Counted from the stretch's first letter, positions 1 to 12,477 are shown. The stretch is DNA of 64,000 nucleotides from Morinoia aosen (GCA_030386875.1 CM059579.1:16898484-16962483), one strand, 5' to 3'. Translations and numbers: made by a program. Notes: generated by a model from the letters alone, not told the origin.

Positions 1-727
1 TTTAATTTCATGCCTCACGAGAAAGTTTCTCTTTCTTGGCATTATGGGTAGAAATTTGGTATTTTTCAGGGGTCGACCGTTATTCTAGCTTGGACGCACA
101 TGTACGAGCTAGTCATTTTGTGGCGCAATTGCAATGATTTCAATTTGTTAATTCTCTTTGTCAACCCACTGTTATAGTTCACAACAAGTGTTACAGATGT
201 GGTTTAGAAATAACAGATGTTACAGATGGTCATAACCAGAAACGGCTCGGTTTGTGCCTTGCGTTATTTTGCTCGCAGAGGAGATTTGTTCTCGTAACCG
301 GACGCTTTTTTTGTTTGAAAATGTTATGAATTATGATTGGCCGAAAGAAACTAGCCACGATGAAGGCCTTTGACGATCATCAACTGCTCGCTTATTTCAA
401 CTGCCATATTATTTACAGTGCTCATTCGATGGAAGGGCATACGGCATGCAAAAAATTAATGTTAGTATCTAAAAATGAATGAAGTGCTGAGTGTGCCAAA
501 AGTTAAAGCAACAGAGGGGTTGTCAGGTTTCTCATTTGAAATGCAGTTAACATGAAGTTATATTAAACGAAAATACAACTTGAAAATACTTTAACAATGT
601 TTGAAAAAATTGATCATATATGGCCATTAATATTTTCGACAACATACTAAAGTCGTGTTTGGAAGGCTTCACGAGTGACACACAGATGATCTTGTGGAAT
701 CAGAGGCCATTTTTGACGCTGTGTACC
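1..727. other. Anonymous A+T-rich DNA
   Basis: I see no credible exon, RNA gene or repeat here. Open frames are short and lack splice borders. The stretch ends at the target duplication of a hAT-type MITE. Confidence 0.5.
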
Positions 728-735
728 CCTTAGAT
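728..735. repeat. Left target-site duplication of the 736-921 MITE
   Basis: CCTTAGAT abuts the CAGGGG terminus and is repeated exactly at 922-929 after the right terminus CCCCTG. Confidence 0.85.
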
Positions 736-921
736 CAGGGGCTCCTAACCTTTTTTTCACTTCGCACCCTAAAGAAATTTCATTCGAACCTCGCACCCCC
801 TAAGATAAAAATACCAACAAATAAGCAAATATCCTATTATTTGCTCGGACTTATCTCGCACCCCCTGCAATATCGTCTCGCACTCCCATGAGGTGCGAGC
901 ACCCCAGCTGCGGAACCCCTG
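736..921. mobile_element. hAT-type MITE (186 bp) with 8-bp target duplication
   Basis: The element starts CAGGGGCTCCTAACC and ends GCGGAACCCCTG, so the termini are imperfect inverted repeats of the CAGGGG type usual for hAT elements. It is flanked on both sides by the same 8 bases, CCTTAGAT (728-735 and 922-929). That is the target-site duplication length of hAT transposases. The interior is short, rich in 'CGCACCCCC' motifs, and has no transposase, so it is non-autonomous and must have been moved by a hAT enzyme encoded elsewhere. The intact duplication suggests a fairly recent insertion. Open frames crossing it are by-products. Confidence 0.85.
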
Positions 922-929
922 CCTTAGAT
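922..929. repeat. Right target-site duplication of the 736-921 MITE
   Basis: Exact copy of the 8-mer at 728-735, directly after the right end of the element. Confidence 0.85.
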
Positions 930-3900
930 CATCGAGCGGTGCATGAGGAAATCTGCAGACCATGCAGTCTTAAATAGACCATACCGAAAAATTAAGCAGG
1001 TTTACAGACGGACTCTGCAAGGGTCATTCATCTTTGCAGCTGAATGTGTCTGTGCATATAACCTCAGCTAATTTTTTAGCCCTGCCATAGAGCGGAGTCA
1101 TACTGAGCCCACGGGAGATGTTCAGTTTCTGAGACGACAGAAATGTAACGCTTTCAGGTAGACTTGATCTCTGAATGAACAAAAACGACAGGAGACCTTC
1201 CAAAAGCGGTGATCGTAGCGTAGACAATCACAGACAGTACGACTTGACCCCAGTACAACTCCTCCACTGACCCATTCCTGCTCCTCATCTATTTTGTTCG
1301 TTGACACTTTGACGTACGTCAAATTTCATTACATCTGTGAACAAATTGGGCAGAATAAATTCCTCAATGAGATTAAGACTGCATCGACATCTGAGTCTTA
1401 TATTTTCACAAACGACTGTAAACTCGTGTTTCAGCATTTTGTTGCAGATTTGGGATTCTCCGTAGTCGATGCGTTGACTTAGCCTCATCCAATGTTCTAG
1501 CGGACAAATGATAAATTCTTTTTAACTTTTCTAGCTTGCGTGTGATGAGTTACGATATCGGAACGAACCATTGCTTTTTTTCCTTCAAAAATTTGCTACT
1601 TTGGCTTGATCGATTGAGAGAAGTACCAGTTTAATTAAGCTTTCCCAAAAAATTTTTATATGGTTTCACAACGGCCGGATGTCTAATTCCTTTGGCGCCG
1701 GACGAATTACTGACACTCTTTTCAACGGGGGGATACGATGACATTCCGATCATCAGGCATTAGCAACTAAGTTTTTAAAATGTTTGAACTCAGAAAGGAA
1801 AGTTGGGCAACATTCGCTGCAAAATGAATTAAAAAATTGTGACATAACTGCTAAAATCAAATTTTTTAATCTCAAATTTTTTTTACCATAATTTTGGCAC
1901 ATCCTAGACATTATAAAACTACTGAGCTAACTTCAATATCGATCTTTTAACTATCATCCCCCTTAGAAGTGCAGAGTTGTAGACTTTATGTTTAGAATAT
2001 CACTGAGATTTGAAGTATTATTTATTTGGCGTTACCTTGTTGTCTCAAATAGTGTATGAAAGGTCCGCTTGGGCACAGCGTTCGATCTCTCGTGAAGATT
2101 CAATGATTTGCACTGAGAGCATGCGAGGTAACTTCATTTCTTATTTTACGATGTGAAAACATGACATCAAAAGCTAAGGAAGTGAGAAGCCTCATTTTTC
2201 ATCAATATTTTCTCCTCTTCCAGTATCTACCTCCCTTAATTAAACAAACTATGGCCAGGCTATGTTGCTATAACAGATTTCTTGAACACTCTATTTTTTT
2301 AAAACAAATGTGTATGAAGATTTACTACCGCGAGTGTTGGCAGAAGTTAAGTACACAGAGCATCTGCAAAGTTTCTTACAACGGAAAGATCTCCGGTGAG
2401 ATGCAGATGTGAATATAAAGGCATGAATGTCAAAACGAAGTGCCTGACTGTCCCGCACAAAAAAAAAATGCCTTGTCAGCATGACGAAGTTGTTGAAATT
2501 ATTTCAATTGCCACTCGTCAGGATCGTACTGCAAATAGCGAGAGGAAAAATGCTCACTCCAAATATCTTCTCGTAAATAAGGAGAAGTAATGACGCGCTG
2601 CACGGCAATTCATTTCGCTTCAACCGTTGGGAAATAAACCAATTAACGGGAGCTCAAAACCACGAGGCTTGACGTTCAGTCGCTCTCAAAAAATAGAAGT
2701 TGCGTTTTGCGACGTATTCCGGGTGGCGGCGCAGGAACGGACTGCAAGAGATGAATTTTGTGCATGGCGACCGCAAGTCATTCTGTGGGCAGCAGCAGAT
2801 GGTGCTGTTACAGAACAGCCTTACTCTGCACGTCCATCTCATTATGCGTGCAACCTTACTGTGCATTACTGTTGAGCTTCGAAAATTATTTTAAACGCAT
2901 TTATTTACGTTTGAATGCAGTGTTGATGATAATAAATGAAAATGTATTTAAATCACTGACACCTGTTGCTTACTAACTTGTGTTTCTCACAGTCACATGT
3001 TGCGCACTGTTCCAACTTGTTGCATATTACATTCCATATTTGATCCCATCGCTCACAAAAACTTGGTCCCGTATACATTCCTCGATCGAGCAAAATTTAA
3101 AATTCTACCCTACCCGAGAGTCGGAAGCTACGACAGAGAGGGCTATCAGAGTGTGTTCTCACAGGATAAAATGAAAAATCTGTTTTCCTTCGGCCCAAAA
3201 TGAACAAACCATTTTCTTTAGGGCCATAATGAACAAATCTGAATTTTTACAGGTACTATTTAACCAAATTTGATCATTTTAGCCAGAAAGAGGCACACCT
3301 GGCTAGACTGCTAGAACAAAAGGTCATAACCTGTCCGGCGGGTTGAGATGGCGACCGAAACAACTTTTTTGTTGCTTGACAAGAGTGAGCTTCAAGCAAC
3401 CGAGGATGGATCTCATTAACCGTTAAGCTGGCTGTGCGAAAAACTACCCTTCTTTCCGGGTATCACATCTTCTCGACGTGGTGCAGCGGAGGATAGACAG
3501 CATGGTCTTCATGTATAAAACGGTGTTTATCCTATAATGCACTGGTAGGATGAGTTGTTTAGAATTAATACAAAGCACCATATTTGAAGGCCTGCTTGTG
3601 TAATTTTAAATTGCAAGCTACACTGAATTCAATAATCAAATAATTATTACATGGCTTACATAACTAACAAATTGATGTTGTTGTAATTACGCGGGTGTGG
3701 TGTATGAAATAATTCTAAAATTACCAAAATAACTGTGCACAAGATTTGATCTAAAAGAAAATATTAATATGTTGTGTTAAAATAATTATGAACGTCTTAA
3801 AAGGTCAATAAATATTTTCTTGAGCACAGGTACTCCTGCAACTGGAAATGTATCGGTAAAAATTCGTTGAAATGACTCGTTCACTACATCCACAGCCTTC

Positions 3901-6016
3901 ATTTTTCGGTGGGTCATCATAGGATTACACTTGGCTCATCCAGATTGAATAGTGGTTGCCTAGCAGAGAGTCTAAACTTTATTCGGTTGACAGAGGCAAC
4001 TTTGCGCTGTAAAATTTAATACAAGGCGAAAATTAGAGGCCCTTCTTTTGATCTGATTCGGGATCGTGTCAGTGAGAGAACAAGTAAATTTGAGAAACAT
4101 AATCACTGGGGTGTTTTGGCCGAGCAGACATGCAGCCGGTGTAATTGGTGTAATTGGTGTAAAGGCGTTTCGTTGTGTGGCTTATTCTCAACATTTTGCC
4201 TTAACATTGGTAATGGAATAACTGTGTCAAAATACCATTTTTATCTCGTTGTCTAGTTGCCTGTTAACTTTGAAAACACGTTTCAATAACGCAGGAGAAT
4301 GAGAAGAGAGTTCACTGAGAGTAACACGTCACACATATTCGAGAATTTGCCTCAAAGCTTTTCTGTAACTCAAACTAGAACAAACTGCAAAAAAAAGTTT
4401 TTATGAACTTTTCAAGCTATAAAAGTTCAGTAAGAAGCGCCAAGCATTGTTCGGTTGATTCTTTTTGCCCAATCCGTAAGACCGGTACTTTCTTATGCAT
4501 ATGGTTCTCTTTTCATATTAGCATCATGTTGATTATTCTTCCGAAATGTTTTAGTTATCTGTTCACGTAAGCCATGATTATTTATCTGCTTAAATTTTGT
4601 TCCCTATCCATTTGACCATTTGTTCTTCAACTATGTTATTCTGTATGATAAAAACTCTGTCCTCCATACTCGACCGTTCCGTGATTACACGCCATTGTGT
4701 GGGAATCGTGACTCCTTTTCCGTATAATTCATTATGTCTCATTCGTGGGATTCACGATTCCTAGACCGTATAATTGTTTTCTTTCCTTATAATTCTTGAG
4801 ACCTCACGCGAATGATTTCCTTCTCGGCTATTTTGTGCTCACAAATTCAAGTTCCCAAGTCTCTCTCAGCATTCCTCGACCTTATAATATATTTCTTCGA
4901 TGAATATTATTCTAGGAGGGCTGCTTTCTATCTCTGATTCTAGCACAACTGCTCTCTCCCAAACTCAGAAATTTTCACCCTTGCTGAATTTCTACAACAC
5001 TAAGAATCGTTATCTTGTTGAGATCGCGAGCAATCTAAAAAATTCGAAGAACATTCCTCTTTGCCTCACATCGGCGGCGATGCATCTGCATGACACTTTA
5101 CAAACATCTGCTATTTGCATGGACTTCAAAGTAACGAATCGTGAGTGGGACTTTCTTTCAAGGAGTTTTAGCAGTTTATTGTTAGGAAGACTCATCACAT
5201 GTTTCAATTAATGAGATATTTTTTCGTGAGGAATCCCGTAACAAGAGCTCAGATGCGTTATTTTCTTTGCACGTCCATCTGTTGATCTGCTCTGAGATGA
5301 ACAACTCAATCTCGTGTAGCGGGGAGATAAACGGATTATCAGGCAGCACACGTCATCACACACATCGTGGTCTCCGTTCTGTGACTGGATTGTGCTGTTA
5401 GGGTTCCAAATTTACCATAGGTGTCGAAGCCGAGATAGTAAGGATAATTTCCCTCCGTTCGGCGTACTGGCTTTTAAAATTTTGGTACAAAGGAACAAAA
5501 ATCACTGTTGCATCTCTGATCTAGCAGACCGAAGTGGAGACCCAGATTTCTACTGTCGTGCGGAGAAAGGCGCCATACCCAAAAGGGTGTGCACATCTAT
5601 GGCATGCGTCGCGTATCTAGAGTATTTAAGAAAATGCAAACAAACAAATAGAGAAACCAAGCTCTTTTTGCTCCTCCTAAATTATCGCTGCTGAGAGAGC
5701 TTGTCGTACGTCGTCTGTATTAAACACCTTTTAGCCACGACATGGATCATAAAGCCGAGCAATTTCATCTCCACAGTAATTTCTCTTGCCGGCACGCGTG
5801 ATACAGCACTTGTAGTTCAATCAAGAGCTTTTTATCGTTCGAAGTGCTCTAGTTACTACACCTTCCTAGGTACGAGCTACAACGAAGCATTGATAAGAAT
5901 AGGGCATGTCATACTTTCCAAACGAACTCGAGTTGACAGCAGCGAACAAATAATCTTTTTTACCATTTTTTAATGCTAGATTGCTTGTATTCGAGAAACT
6001 TCTGCGGAGTTTCTAG
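930..6016. other. Mostly anonymous DNA; weak repeats only
   Basis: I found no exon with two convincing splice borders. A more G+C- and CpG-containing patch (about 2600-2870) is open in several frames but has no protein resemblance. Around 3180-3235 a short phrase (ggccca/taatgaacaaa) is duplicated. Around 4690-4890 a degenerate ~53-bp repeat carries the phrase 'ccgtataatt'. Frames of about 100 codons at 4900-5211 and 5392-5694 have no recognisable motif, and I do not call them genes. Confidence 0.4.
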
Positions 6017-6080
6017 CACTACAACGGCGGTCTTCGGAGACCGATAAATCGTGGCGTGAAGCCTTTTACGGGACGTGAAG
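6017..6080 (+). CDS. Tentative internal exon, unrecognised gene
   Basis: Sixty-four bases lie between an acceptor (ttctag) and a donor (GAAG|gtatga). Read from the first base they give an open frame (HYNGGLRRPINRGVK..., 21 codons plus one base). The acceptor's pyrimidine tract is poor, so the call is weak. In its favour, the one base left over at the donor fits the phase at the start of the next candidate exon at 7414. Two short hairpins lie here, GAAACT/AGTTTC just upstream and CGGTCT-TCGG-AGACCG inside. They are an alternative reason for the local composition. I do not recognise the peptide. Confidence 0.22.
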
Positions 6081-7413
6081 GTATGAAAAGTCATGATTTT
6101 TGACGAGTGTCTCATCAAATTAAAAGATTCGGCCAGTCATCCACCGTGGAACGGAGAAATGGAAGCCTGGATGCCGTCCGGCTGATGTAGGTCATCCTTA
6201 CCTAACTCACCCGTGCTGGTGGGTGAAGCAAGTTCATTTGGACTGCCCCCAAGTTGAGGTGAGCTCATGTATTCCGTGGGTGAGCTCGCGTTCGTTCGTA
6301 ATATGTTTATTTGTTTTAAAATTAAAATTTGTGGTTAATTTTTCTGCTCACTTTCTCACAAAATTTAGCGCTGATGTGAACTCAATTACTTGCGCTTTAA
6401 AATTGTTGAGTTCACGTTAGCTTATGATTCTTAGACTGTGTTCTTAAGACATACGGCGCTCACGTTCGATCATAATCTGTCGACCTTGTTCCTTCAAAAT
6501 TTCGTAGTCACGTTTATACATAATTTGTTGCTCATTTTCTTTCTCAATTCTACGTTCACATTCATTCATGATCTGATTTTTTATTCGGAATCGAGCATTC
6601 ATAATCATTCATGACCAAATGTATGTTTTTTGTGATATTCAGCGTCAATTTACATCTTCGACGTAACATGCTTTTAGGTCAAAAGAAATTGCTTGTTTAT
6701 GATTAGTCAAAATACGACATTCATGTTTATTCCAGACGCGATGTTTTTGCTCATGCGAAGAACATAGCTCTGCTCTTGAAAAATCGTTCACATTCCGCGA
6801 TTCAAATGCATCACGCATGCAGTGAAAACATAAGACTGATAAAAATAAAACTCTATACGTAGAAATAAAGCAATTCTCTGAACTATGAAGACATTAAATT
6901 AGAATGCAGTCACTCATTCCAACACCGCAAAACGTGCGTTCCAGTTTTCAAGATGCAACCAGGTTTCTCTCGGAGTTTTGTCTAATGCTACACTTGCTTT
7001 CAATCAACTTAAAGCGCTTCAGATTCTACCAAACTGCAAAAAAATTGTTGGAAAAGATGTAATGAATCCACAGTTCCCTTCCCTCGTGCAGCCAAAGCCG
7101 ACTTTAATTTCCGTTGTGTGGGCGAATAAAAAGTCTAAAGCTGAAGACTTCCTGACCTCTGAGATGAACTTTCCCGCATTAGGCCTTTAAGTTGACCTGC
7201 AGCCTCGTTTGCATCGTTTAGGTGAGAAATTACTTCGGTGTTCTTGCTCAGCTTGCATTTCCAAATCTCTTGATTGTCTGCCAAAAGAGTGCACAAACTG
7301 CGTCCGTTGCGCATTTCTAGATAAAAAGGTCTCTTATAGGTTAATAGCGGTCGTTCATCGTGTGAAGGATTCAAGTTTTTAAAACTCAGCGAACGTTGTG
7401 TTTCTTCCCGCAG

Positions 7414-7469
7414 GAAAAAGGGAGAGGTGGGACTACCCACCTGACTCAGATGTTCAGAATGGGTACCGG
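7414..7469 (+). CDS. Candidate internal exon, unrecognised gene
   Basis: A very good acceptor (gtgtttcttcccgcag) precedes 56 bases that end at CGG|gtaggc. One frame is open and reads KRERWDYPPDSDVQNGYR, entering with two bases that complete a split codon and leaving in phase 0. A second frame is also open, so the choice rests on continuity with the exon at 6017-6080, which leaves one base. The region is richer in G+C than its flanks. I do not recognise a domain. It could be a chance acceptor/donor pair. Confidence 0.35.
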
Positions 7470-7931
7470 GTAGGCTAAAGGATTAACGTTAATGATTTTA
7501 TTTAGAAAACATTTGAAAAAGTATAGGACGACATGATCTGTAAATCATCTCGAATGATTGAAAAATTCTTCTGGTTTCGTTGAATTTCTTTTTACGATTC
7601 ATGCAAATGTGTGGTGCAAATGTGTTCAATTCATGCAAATGTGTTCAATGTGTTGGCATTGATGCCATGTAGTTTTTGGAATTCCGTCCTGCAGTTAACG
7701 TAAGCATACGGCTAGGGAAAGCCCTAATGCACAAACGCTTTCTGACATTTAAAAAAATTCAGTATTTCATACTGCGAATGAAGCAATGGTTCAAAACTTA
7801 AGAACGCACTTAACCGTTGTCTAGCCTTGAATAAATGCACAGAATTATGTTTATTCCTCAATCATAATGCTCAGTTTTTACTTTTCCGCCAAGTAATGCA
7901 GCCTAACTCTTTTTTTTAAATAAGAGAACAG

Positions 7932-7942
7932 CCAGTTTCAAG
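7932..7942 (+). CDS. Possible 11-bp microexon or end of a longer exon at a consensus donor
   Basis: The donor CAAG|gtaagtgag is a full match to the animal consensus. The nearest upstream acceptor (T-run followed by aaataagagaacag) would make an 11-bp exon, phase 0 to 2, matching neighbours at 7469 and 8167. Microexons are rare, so the donor is better supported than the exon. Confidence 0.2.
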
Positions 7943-8166
7943 GTAAGTGAGGGCGATAGCCTGGAAGAAATATTTTATTCCAATCAATCATATGTATGTC
8001 ACATCACACATGAATTTTTATATGTTTCAATAGATGTCAATCATTATTCACTGACGGTTGCCCGCACGCAACCGGCAAACATTTCATACATCAGGACCAC
8101 AGTACAGTGTACTGTGATCAGGACCGCGTGGGAAATTTTGGTCAAATTATTCTTCCCAACGGGAAG

Positions 8167-8223
8167 AAACACTGGGCTGACTGACTATGTCGGAGACCGA
8201 AGCGACGAGCTTCCACATGATAG
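8167..8223 (+). CDS. Candidate exon before a strong donor
   Basis: The donor ATAG|gtaagga is strong. From a possible acceptor (ttcttcccaacgggaag) the frame NTGLTDYVGDRSDELPHD is open across all 57 bases, with one base completing a codon at the start and two left at the end. Alternatively the ATG at 8187 begins a short first exon, MSETEATSFHMI, running to the same donor in another frame. Both cannot be right. Neither peptide is recognised. Confidence 0.25.
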
Positions 8224-8758
8224 GTAAGGAGTCTTAAACCAGGCCGAGGGGACCACTGCTCTGAGAAACACAATATTCAAAGCTCTCTCTTTCTATTGGT
8301 CTCGTTGTAATGTCAGCCTAGCGATTGTACGTTGTTGAACACCAGGACGTTGTACAATTTCACCTAATAACAAAACTATGCAAAACCTACAGATATGAAC
8401 TGTAACTTCGGTATTTAAAACTAAAAAAACAAAGAAGTTCAATGAGCGCGGGACTGATGAATAAACCTGAAGGGAGGATCTCTGTCGAGAAACAAGCATG
8501 CGTCACTAACTTTCTCATCCCGACAATTTCCCTGTTGACAGATGAGTTAGTTTGACGTTCGTGAGAGAAACTTGTGTTCTAACGGCTCACGTAGCTCAAG
8601 GAAGAGATGGGGAATTAACGTACGCTAAAATCTCGTCTGATTGTGTCTCCACGAACATGACTCGCGCTTCTCACTGTTTGTCAACCTTTGTATACGTACT
8701 AGAACCACGCACGGCCTTGTGTTTGTCTAAGCCCTAATTGGCTCAGTGCTTCGTACGA

Positions 8759-9000
8759 TCTACAATTTATCGAAGTCCTAACTCGCCCAACATCTCTCAT
8801 GTCCTGCAGTTTATCGAAGTCCTTACTCACTCAACACCTTGCATGTCCTGCAGTTTATCAAAGTCCTTACTCGCTCAACACCTCGCACGTCCTGCAGTTT
8901 ATCAAAGTCCTTACTCGCTCAACGCTTTGCATGTCCTGCAGTTTATCAAAGTCCTTACTCGCTCAACACCTCGCATGTCCTGCAGTTTATCAAAGTCTTA
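8759..9000. repeat. 44-bp tandem repeat, about 5.5 copies
   Basis: The phrase CCTGCAGTTTATC recurs at 8803, 8847, 8891, 8935 and 8979, exactly 44 bases apart. Each unit contains 'aaagtccttactcgctcaac'. Copies differ by only a few bases, so the array is young. Because 44 is not a multiple of 3, all plus frames become open and yield repetitive peptides. These are artefacts, not a gene. Confidence 0.95.
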
Positions 9001-9158
9001 AACATGAACGGTACCGTAGAGTATACTACGCGCTCCGATGTATCTTGATCAAGCTCGTTTTCATATACCGTACGAAGTGCACCATGTAATTTGCCAGACA
9101 GCATTCAATTAACGCAATGATGAATCAATTTCAAGGTACTGAGGTATTTGTGATCAGT

Positions 9159-9308
9159 CACCCGCATTTAACAAGGTGCCTTCTACAGCCCTGTACCATT
9201 AAAAGAGTACCTCACACGCACTTAACAAGGGCCTACCACAGCCTGCACCATTACGAGAGCGCCTTACATGCACTTTACGAGGTACCTGCCACAGTACCGC
9301 ACTATTTA
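9159..9308. repeat. ~53-bp degenerate tandem repeat, 3 copies
   Basis: Three successive units share 'cgcatttaacaaggtgcc', 'cgcacttaacaagggcct' and 'tgcactttacgaggtacct', followed by 'acagcc...accatta'. First-to-second spacing is 54 and second-to-third is 53 bases. Confidence 0.75.
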
Positions 9309-9312
9309 GGCT

Positions 9313-10890
9313 GCATCCGGCACACTGTGATAGTAATGAAAAATGAACTCAAAAGTTTAAAGAGGCCAAGCGGATGCTTGTGCTATTGTCACAGAAGAAA
9401 AAGGGGCAAACGTTTGACTTTGTGAGCAAAAAAAGAGATTTTCTCTTCCAGCGTTAACACGGCATGAAACACCCGAAGCACTGACCCGAAACAGGGCCAG
9501 TGTGGGGGCATTGCAGGGCATTGGAAAAATTTCTTGTCTTAAAAAAAACAAGATTTCGTTTAATAAACACCGTTATGGTTCGATACGTGACAGAGAAAGC
9601 TTTAAGTGAAAAAATTGCTGAGAACACAAGTGTAAAACAATCTTGATAACAGTGCGATATCGACGATAGTATTCTTACTGGAATTTTATGCGGACAGAAC
9701 AGACTCCTGTTTTTTTCCAGCAAGATTCACGGGCGATAAATTGGGGAAAAGAGTTCGTTACTCCGGATTTCACCCCAGAAAACCGTCGATGCGTTCAGAG
9801 CTCAAGTTACAAGATGTTAATAGAACGATATTCGTACGGACGGCAAGGAGTCGGTCTCTGCTGGTGTCGGAACTGAGGAATGAGTCGAAATCTGGCGCCG
9901 GCTTTGATGCGTTCCGTTTGAATTCTATTCAAAAGAGTGGTAGAAAATTCTTTCGATTCAAATCATCGTGGACTAAATATCAACTCTGTAAATAAATACT
10001 TCCGCGTAAGATGAAAGGGAGGACCGGTGTTAAAATGTGCATTGTTTATTGGAAACGTTTCGCAATGTTTAAAATTTCATCTTTGATATGAGGTTTGCAG
10101 AAAAATAGCAAATAAATATTCCAATAAATTTACAAAAAACAACGTGCAATTAAACTAGTTCATCTCTTCATCTTTCCATAAGAAGGGGCCCCAGATTCCC
10201 CAAGAATAGACTTGTTACAAATTTAACAAATGTTTCCAGTTTATGTCACCTATAATTCTCAGCGCTGAGCTTGATTGCGTGCTGCACATACTCGCTTGTT
10301 CCCCACAAACGCTAAAAGCATCTGAACATGAAGTTTCGATTCCACAAGATCATTAGAAAGTGACGTTAATAACGCACTCGTATCTTCGCTTAGGAACGAG
10401 AATACGTAGCATTAATTGCATGGCACTTGAAGTGAAACTGCATTCCTTGCTCCTAAGAGCCGCTAATACGCCCTCATTGGGACCAACTTGACTGACAGAA
10501 CAAATAAATTCCAGAAGGATTGAAAGACTCGCCTCTTCGAGCCAATATTTAACACTCCATCAACGGGACAATTATCGCGTCTCAGTAATGTTTGAACGTA
10601 CTTGAACGCATGACGTGTAAAAATTACGTACTTCACTTTTGCCTGCTGCACGTAACGTAATGATAGTCTTTTGATTTTTGGGGGTTTCGTTCAAAATAAG
10701 ATCGCAGCTTCGGTTCGAAAGTGGTTCCTAATTTTTTGTGTCTGATTCTGTCCAGTGGAGGCTTCAGGTTGACGGTTGACGTACAAAAACAAACATCGGC
10801 ATCTTCGGGATGCTTTATTTCCAATCAAGCCTGATACATATGATCTTGATCATTGGTTTTTCAAATGTCTTATAACTAACACTATATATA
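9313..10890. other. Anonymous DNA
   Basis: No supported exon, RNA gene or repeat. Open frames near 9454-9723 and 9741-9995 show no motif or splice context. Confidence 0.4.
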
Positions 10891-10897
10891 GGACACC

Positions 10898-11072
10898 ATG
10901 ATGGTTCCCCCGTAAAGCCGGTACCCATTTCCGAAACCTGGGTTGAGTGGGGTATTGTGCTTGAGCTTTCCTTTGTACCCAACGGGGAAAATCGTCGCGC
11001 CAGCGCCGGGATACGAACCCTCGCCTCCAACATACAAGGCCGATCCCTTAGCCACTGTGCCACGGCGAGCAC
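10898..11072 (-). mobile_element. tRNA-derived SINE (minus strand)
   Basis: On the minus strand, from 11072 downward, the sequence begins with a tRNA-like head. An A-box-like TGGCACAGTGGC is followed about 40 bases later by GGTTCGTATCCC, a close match to the RNA polymerase III B-box. A G+C-rich non-tRNA body follows, down to about 10898. That layout is a tRNA-derived SINE. The head also creates a typical false ORF (VAQWLRDRPCMLEARVRIPA). I found no target duplication, and the 3' end is placed only approximately. It is more likely a SINE than a functional tRNA because the acceptor stem is not complementary and the sequence runs on into a body. Confidence 0.75.
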
Positions 11073-11100
11073 AGTGAGGTACTGTGCAAATGAAACAAAA

Positions 11101-11288
11101 ATAATATTGAGATCTCCTGTTTATTCATGGTTTGATCTAAGCTTTCGTCGTTGAAGGCTTCCTGTAACAGGTTTTCCTTAGATATTCGAGGGCTTGTACA
11201 TAATTTTAAAAAAATGTAGCGCACATCGTTACTTTTCTAACACGAACTATAAGCTAAAACTTATTAATGACTTTTATTCCAGCTTCAC
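11101..11288. repeat. Direct repeat copy 1 (pairs with 12478-12668)
   Basis: This ~188-bp segment aligns almost end to end with 12478-12668. Shared stretches include 'gtagcgcacatcgttacttt', 'ctaacacgaactat' and 'ttttattccag'. Both copies begin with ATAATATTGA. The two copies lie about 1.37 kb apart in the same orientation. They may be two insertions of one dispersed family, terminal repeats of a decayed element, or a local duplication. Confidence 0.85.
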
Positions 11289-12270
11289 AAGAGATCATAT
11301 AAAAGAAATGTCAAAATAAAACGGAAAAATTTCTATTCGCGATGACCCTGATTTCGGTTGATTAGTTCCCGATAATTATTGATTTCACAATCTTTATTTT
11401 CTCAGTACGCTGATTGCTTGGTGACCCACCGGTGGAGACTGAGATTTCCAAAACGCAGGTGACCCACTGGTAATAACTAACAGAATTTTTACCTTTTCTT
11501 GATGAAAGTAAAATTGAAGCACGTTCCAATTAATATCATGATCATTTCAATGTTGAGAATCGCAAATGAGTTCAATTTGAGTTGAATGTGGACAACCGCA
11601 GTTAACGTATTGAATCTAAACTGGCTACGCGAGCACCAAAAACGTACCGCACGAAGGGTAATTGAATTTCGTACCAAGAAATTAATGTTCGTTTATGTTG
11701 CACGTGCAATCTTATGGCTTCTTGTGGCTTAAAAAATTCAGTGTTTCTTTCAAATTCTGCAATGCGCAATTTTTTTGGCAATAAAAGTACATTTTGAATT
11801 CTCCCTACGGAGTAGATGTTTCCAATGATCCAAAACCTAACAATTTCTAAAGTTAGGATTTGACTCTACAAAGAGATCAGTCGTAACAACCGATCTTGAG
11901 TCGTCTCATGACCGTCGACACATCACGTAACCCAGAAAATAACTACACTTATTGAAACATTTCGTCGGCGCGGCAAAGTCAGAGTTCTTTCGGCCTCCGG
12001 TCGCACTTGGCTGCAAAATAACTACAAAAAACGAACTATCAGCTTGTAAGGTCAGGGTACGAAACCCAGCGGCAATATTGATTTCACCGCAAATACCTTC
12101 CTTCCTTTTTATGATGAACCTTTGACCCTTGTGTTTCCGCTAGAATCTGCGCGCCTCAGTAAAAATCATAACTTCCGACCAAAAATGTAAGCCAAAGTGC
12201 CATTGGGTACAGTTGAGTTTTTAGTCGACCGGGGATTTTCGATACCAATTTTTGAAATGTTTTTCGGCTC

Positions 12271-12433
12271 AAATTAAATCTAGAAATGGTGGATAATGTA
12301 CTCAAAAACATGTGTTTTTAGTCATTGCTGGGAAATTAAAACTATACCTCAGATTAAATTTAGAATTGGGTGATATTGTATTCAAAAAGCGTGTCACTTA
12401 CTTTTTGGCATTGTTGGGGAACGAAAACTACAG
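12271..12433. repeat. ~81-bp tandem duplication
   Basis: Two adjacent diverged units begin 'ctcaaattaaatctagaaa' and 'ctcagattaaatttagaat', and both run through 'attgctggg' or 'attgttggg'. They lie between the two direct repeats at 11.1 and 12.5 kb. Confidence 0.7.
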
Positions 12434-12477
12434 TAATACCCAAAAAATAGCAATGAAATTACCACGTAAAACCATGA

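Noticed and set aside
3348..3384. Possible first exon MATETTFLLLDK before AAGA|gtgagc
   Set aside because: Short and without a partner exon. The sequence also reads on to a nearby stop.
6001..6060. Two adjacent hairpins considered as a ribozyme or structured RNA
   Set aside because: No hammerhead (CTGATGA...GAAA) or other known core. Stems are only 6 bp.
7135..7440. 101-codon minus-strand frame
   Set aside because: It overlaps a better plus-strand exon candidate (7414-7469) and has no splice support.
8738..9089. Three overlapping plus-strand frames with repeated CSLSKSLL and VYQSPYSL peptides
   Set aside because: A 44-bp repeat shifts frame at each unit, so all three frames stay open. Not a gene.
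10815..11072. 85-codon minus-strand frame beginning LAVAQWLRDRP
   Set aside because: Classic false ORF made by a tRNA-derived SINE head.
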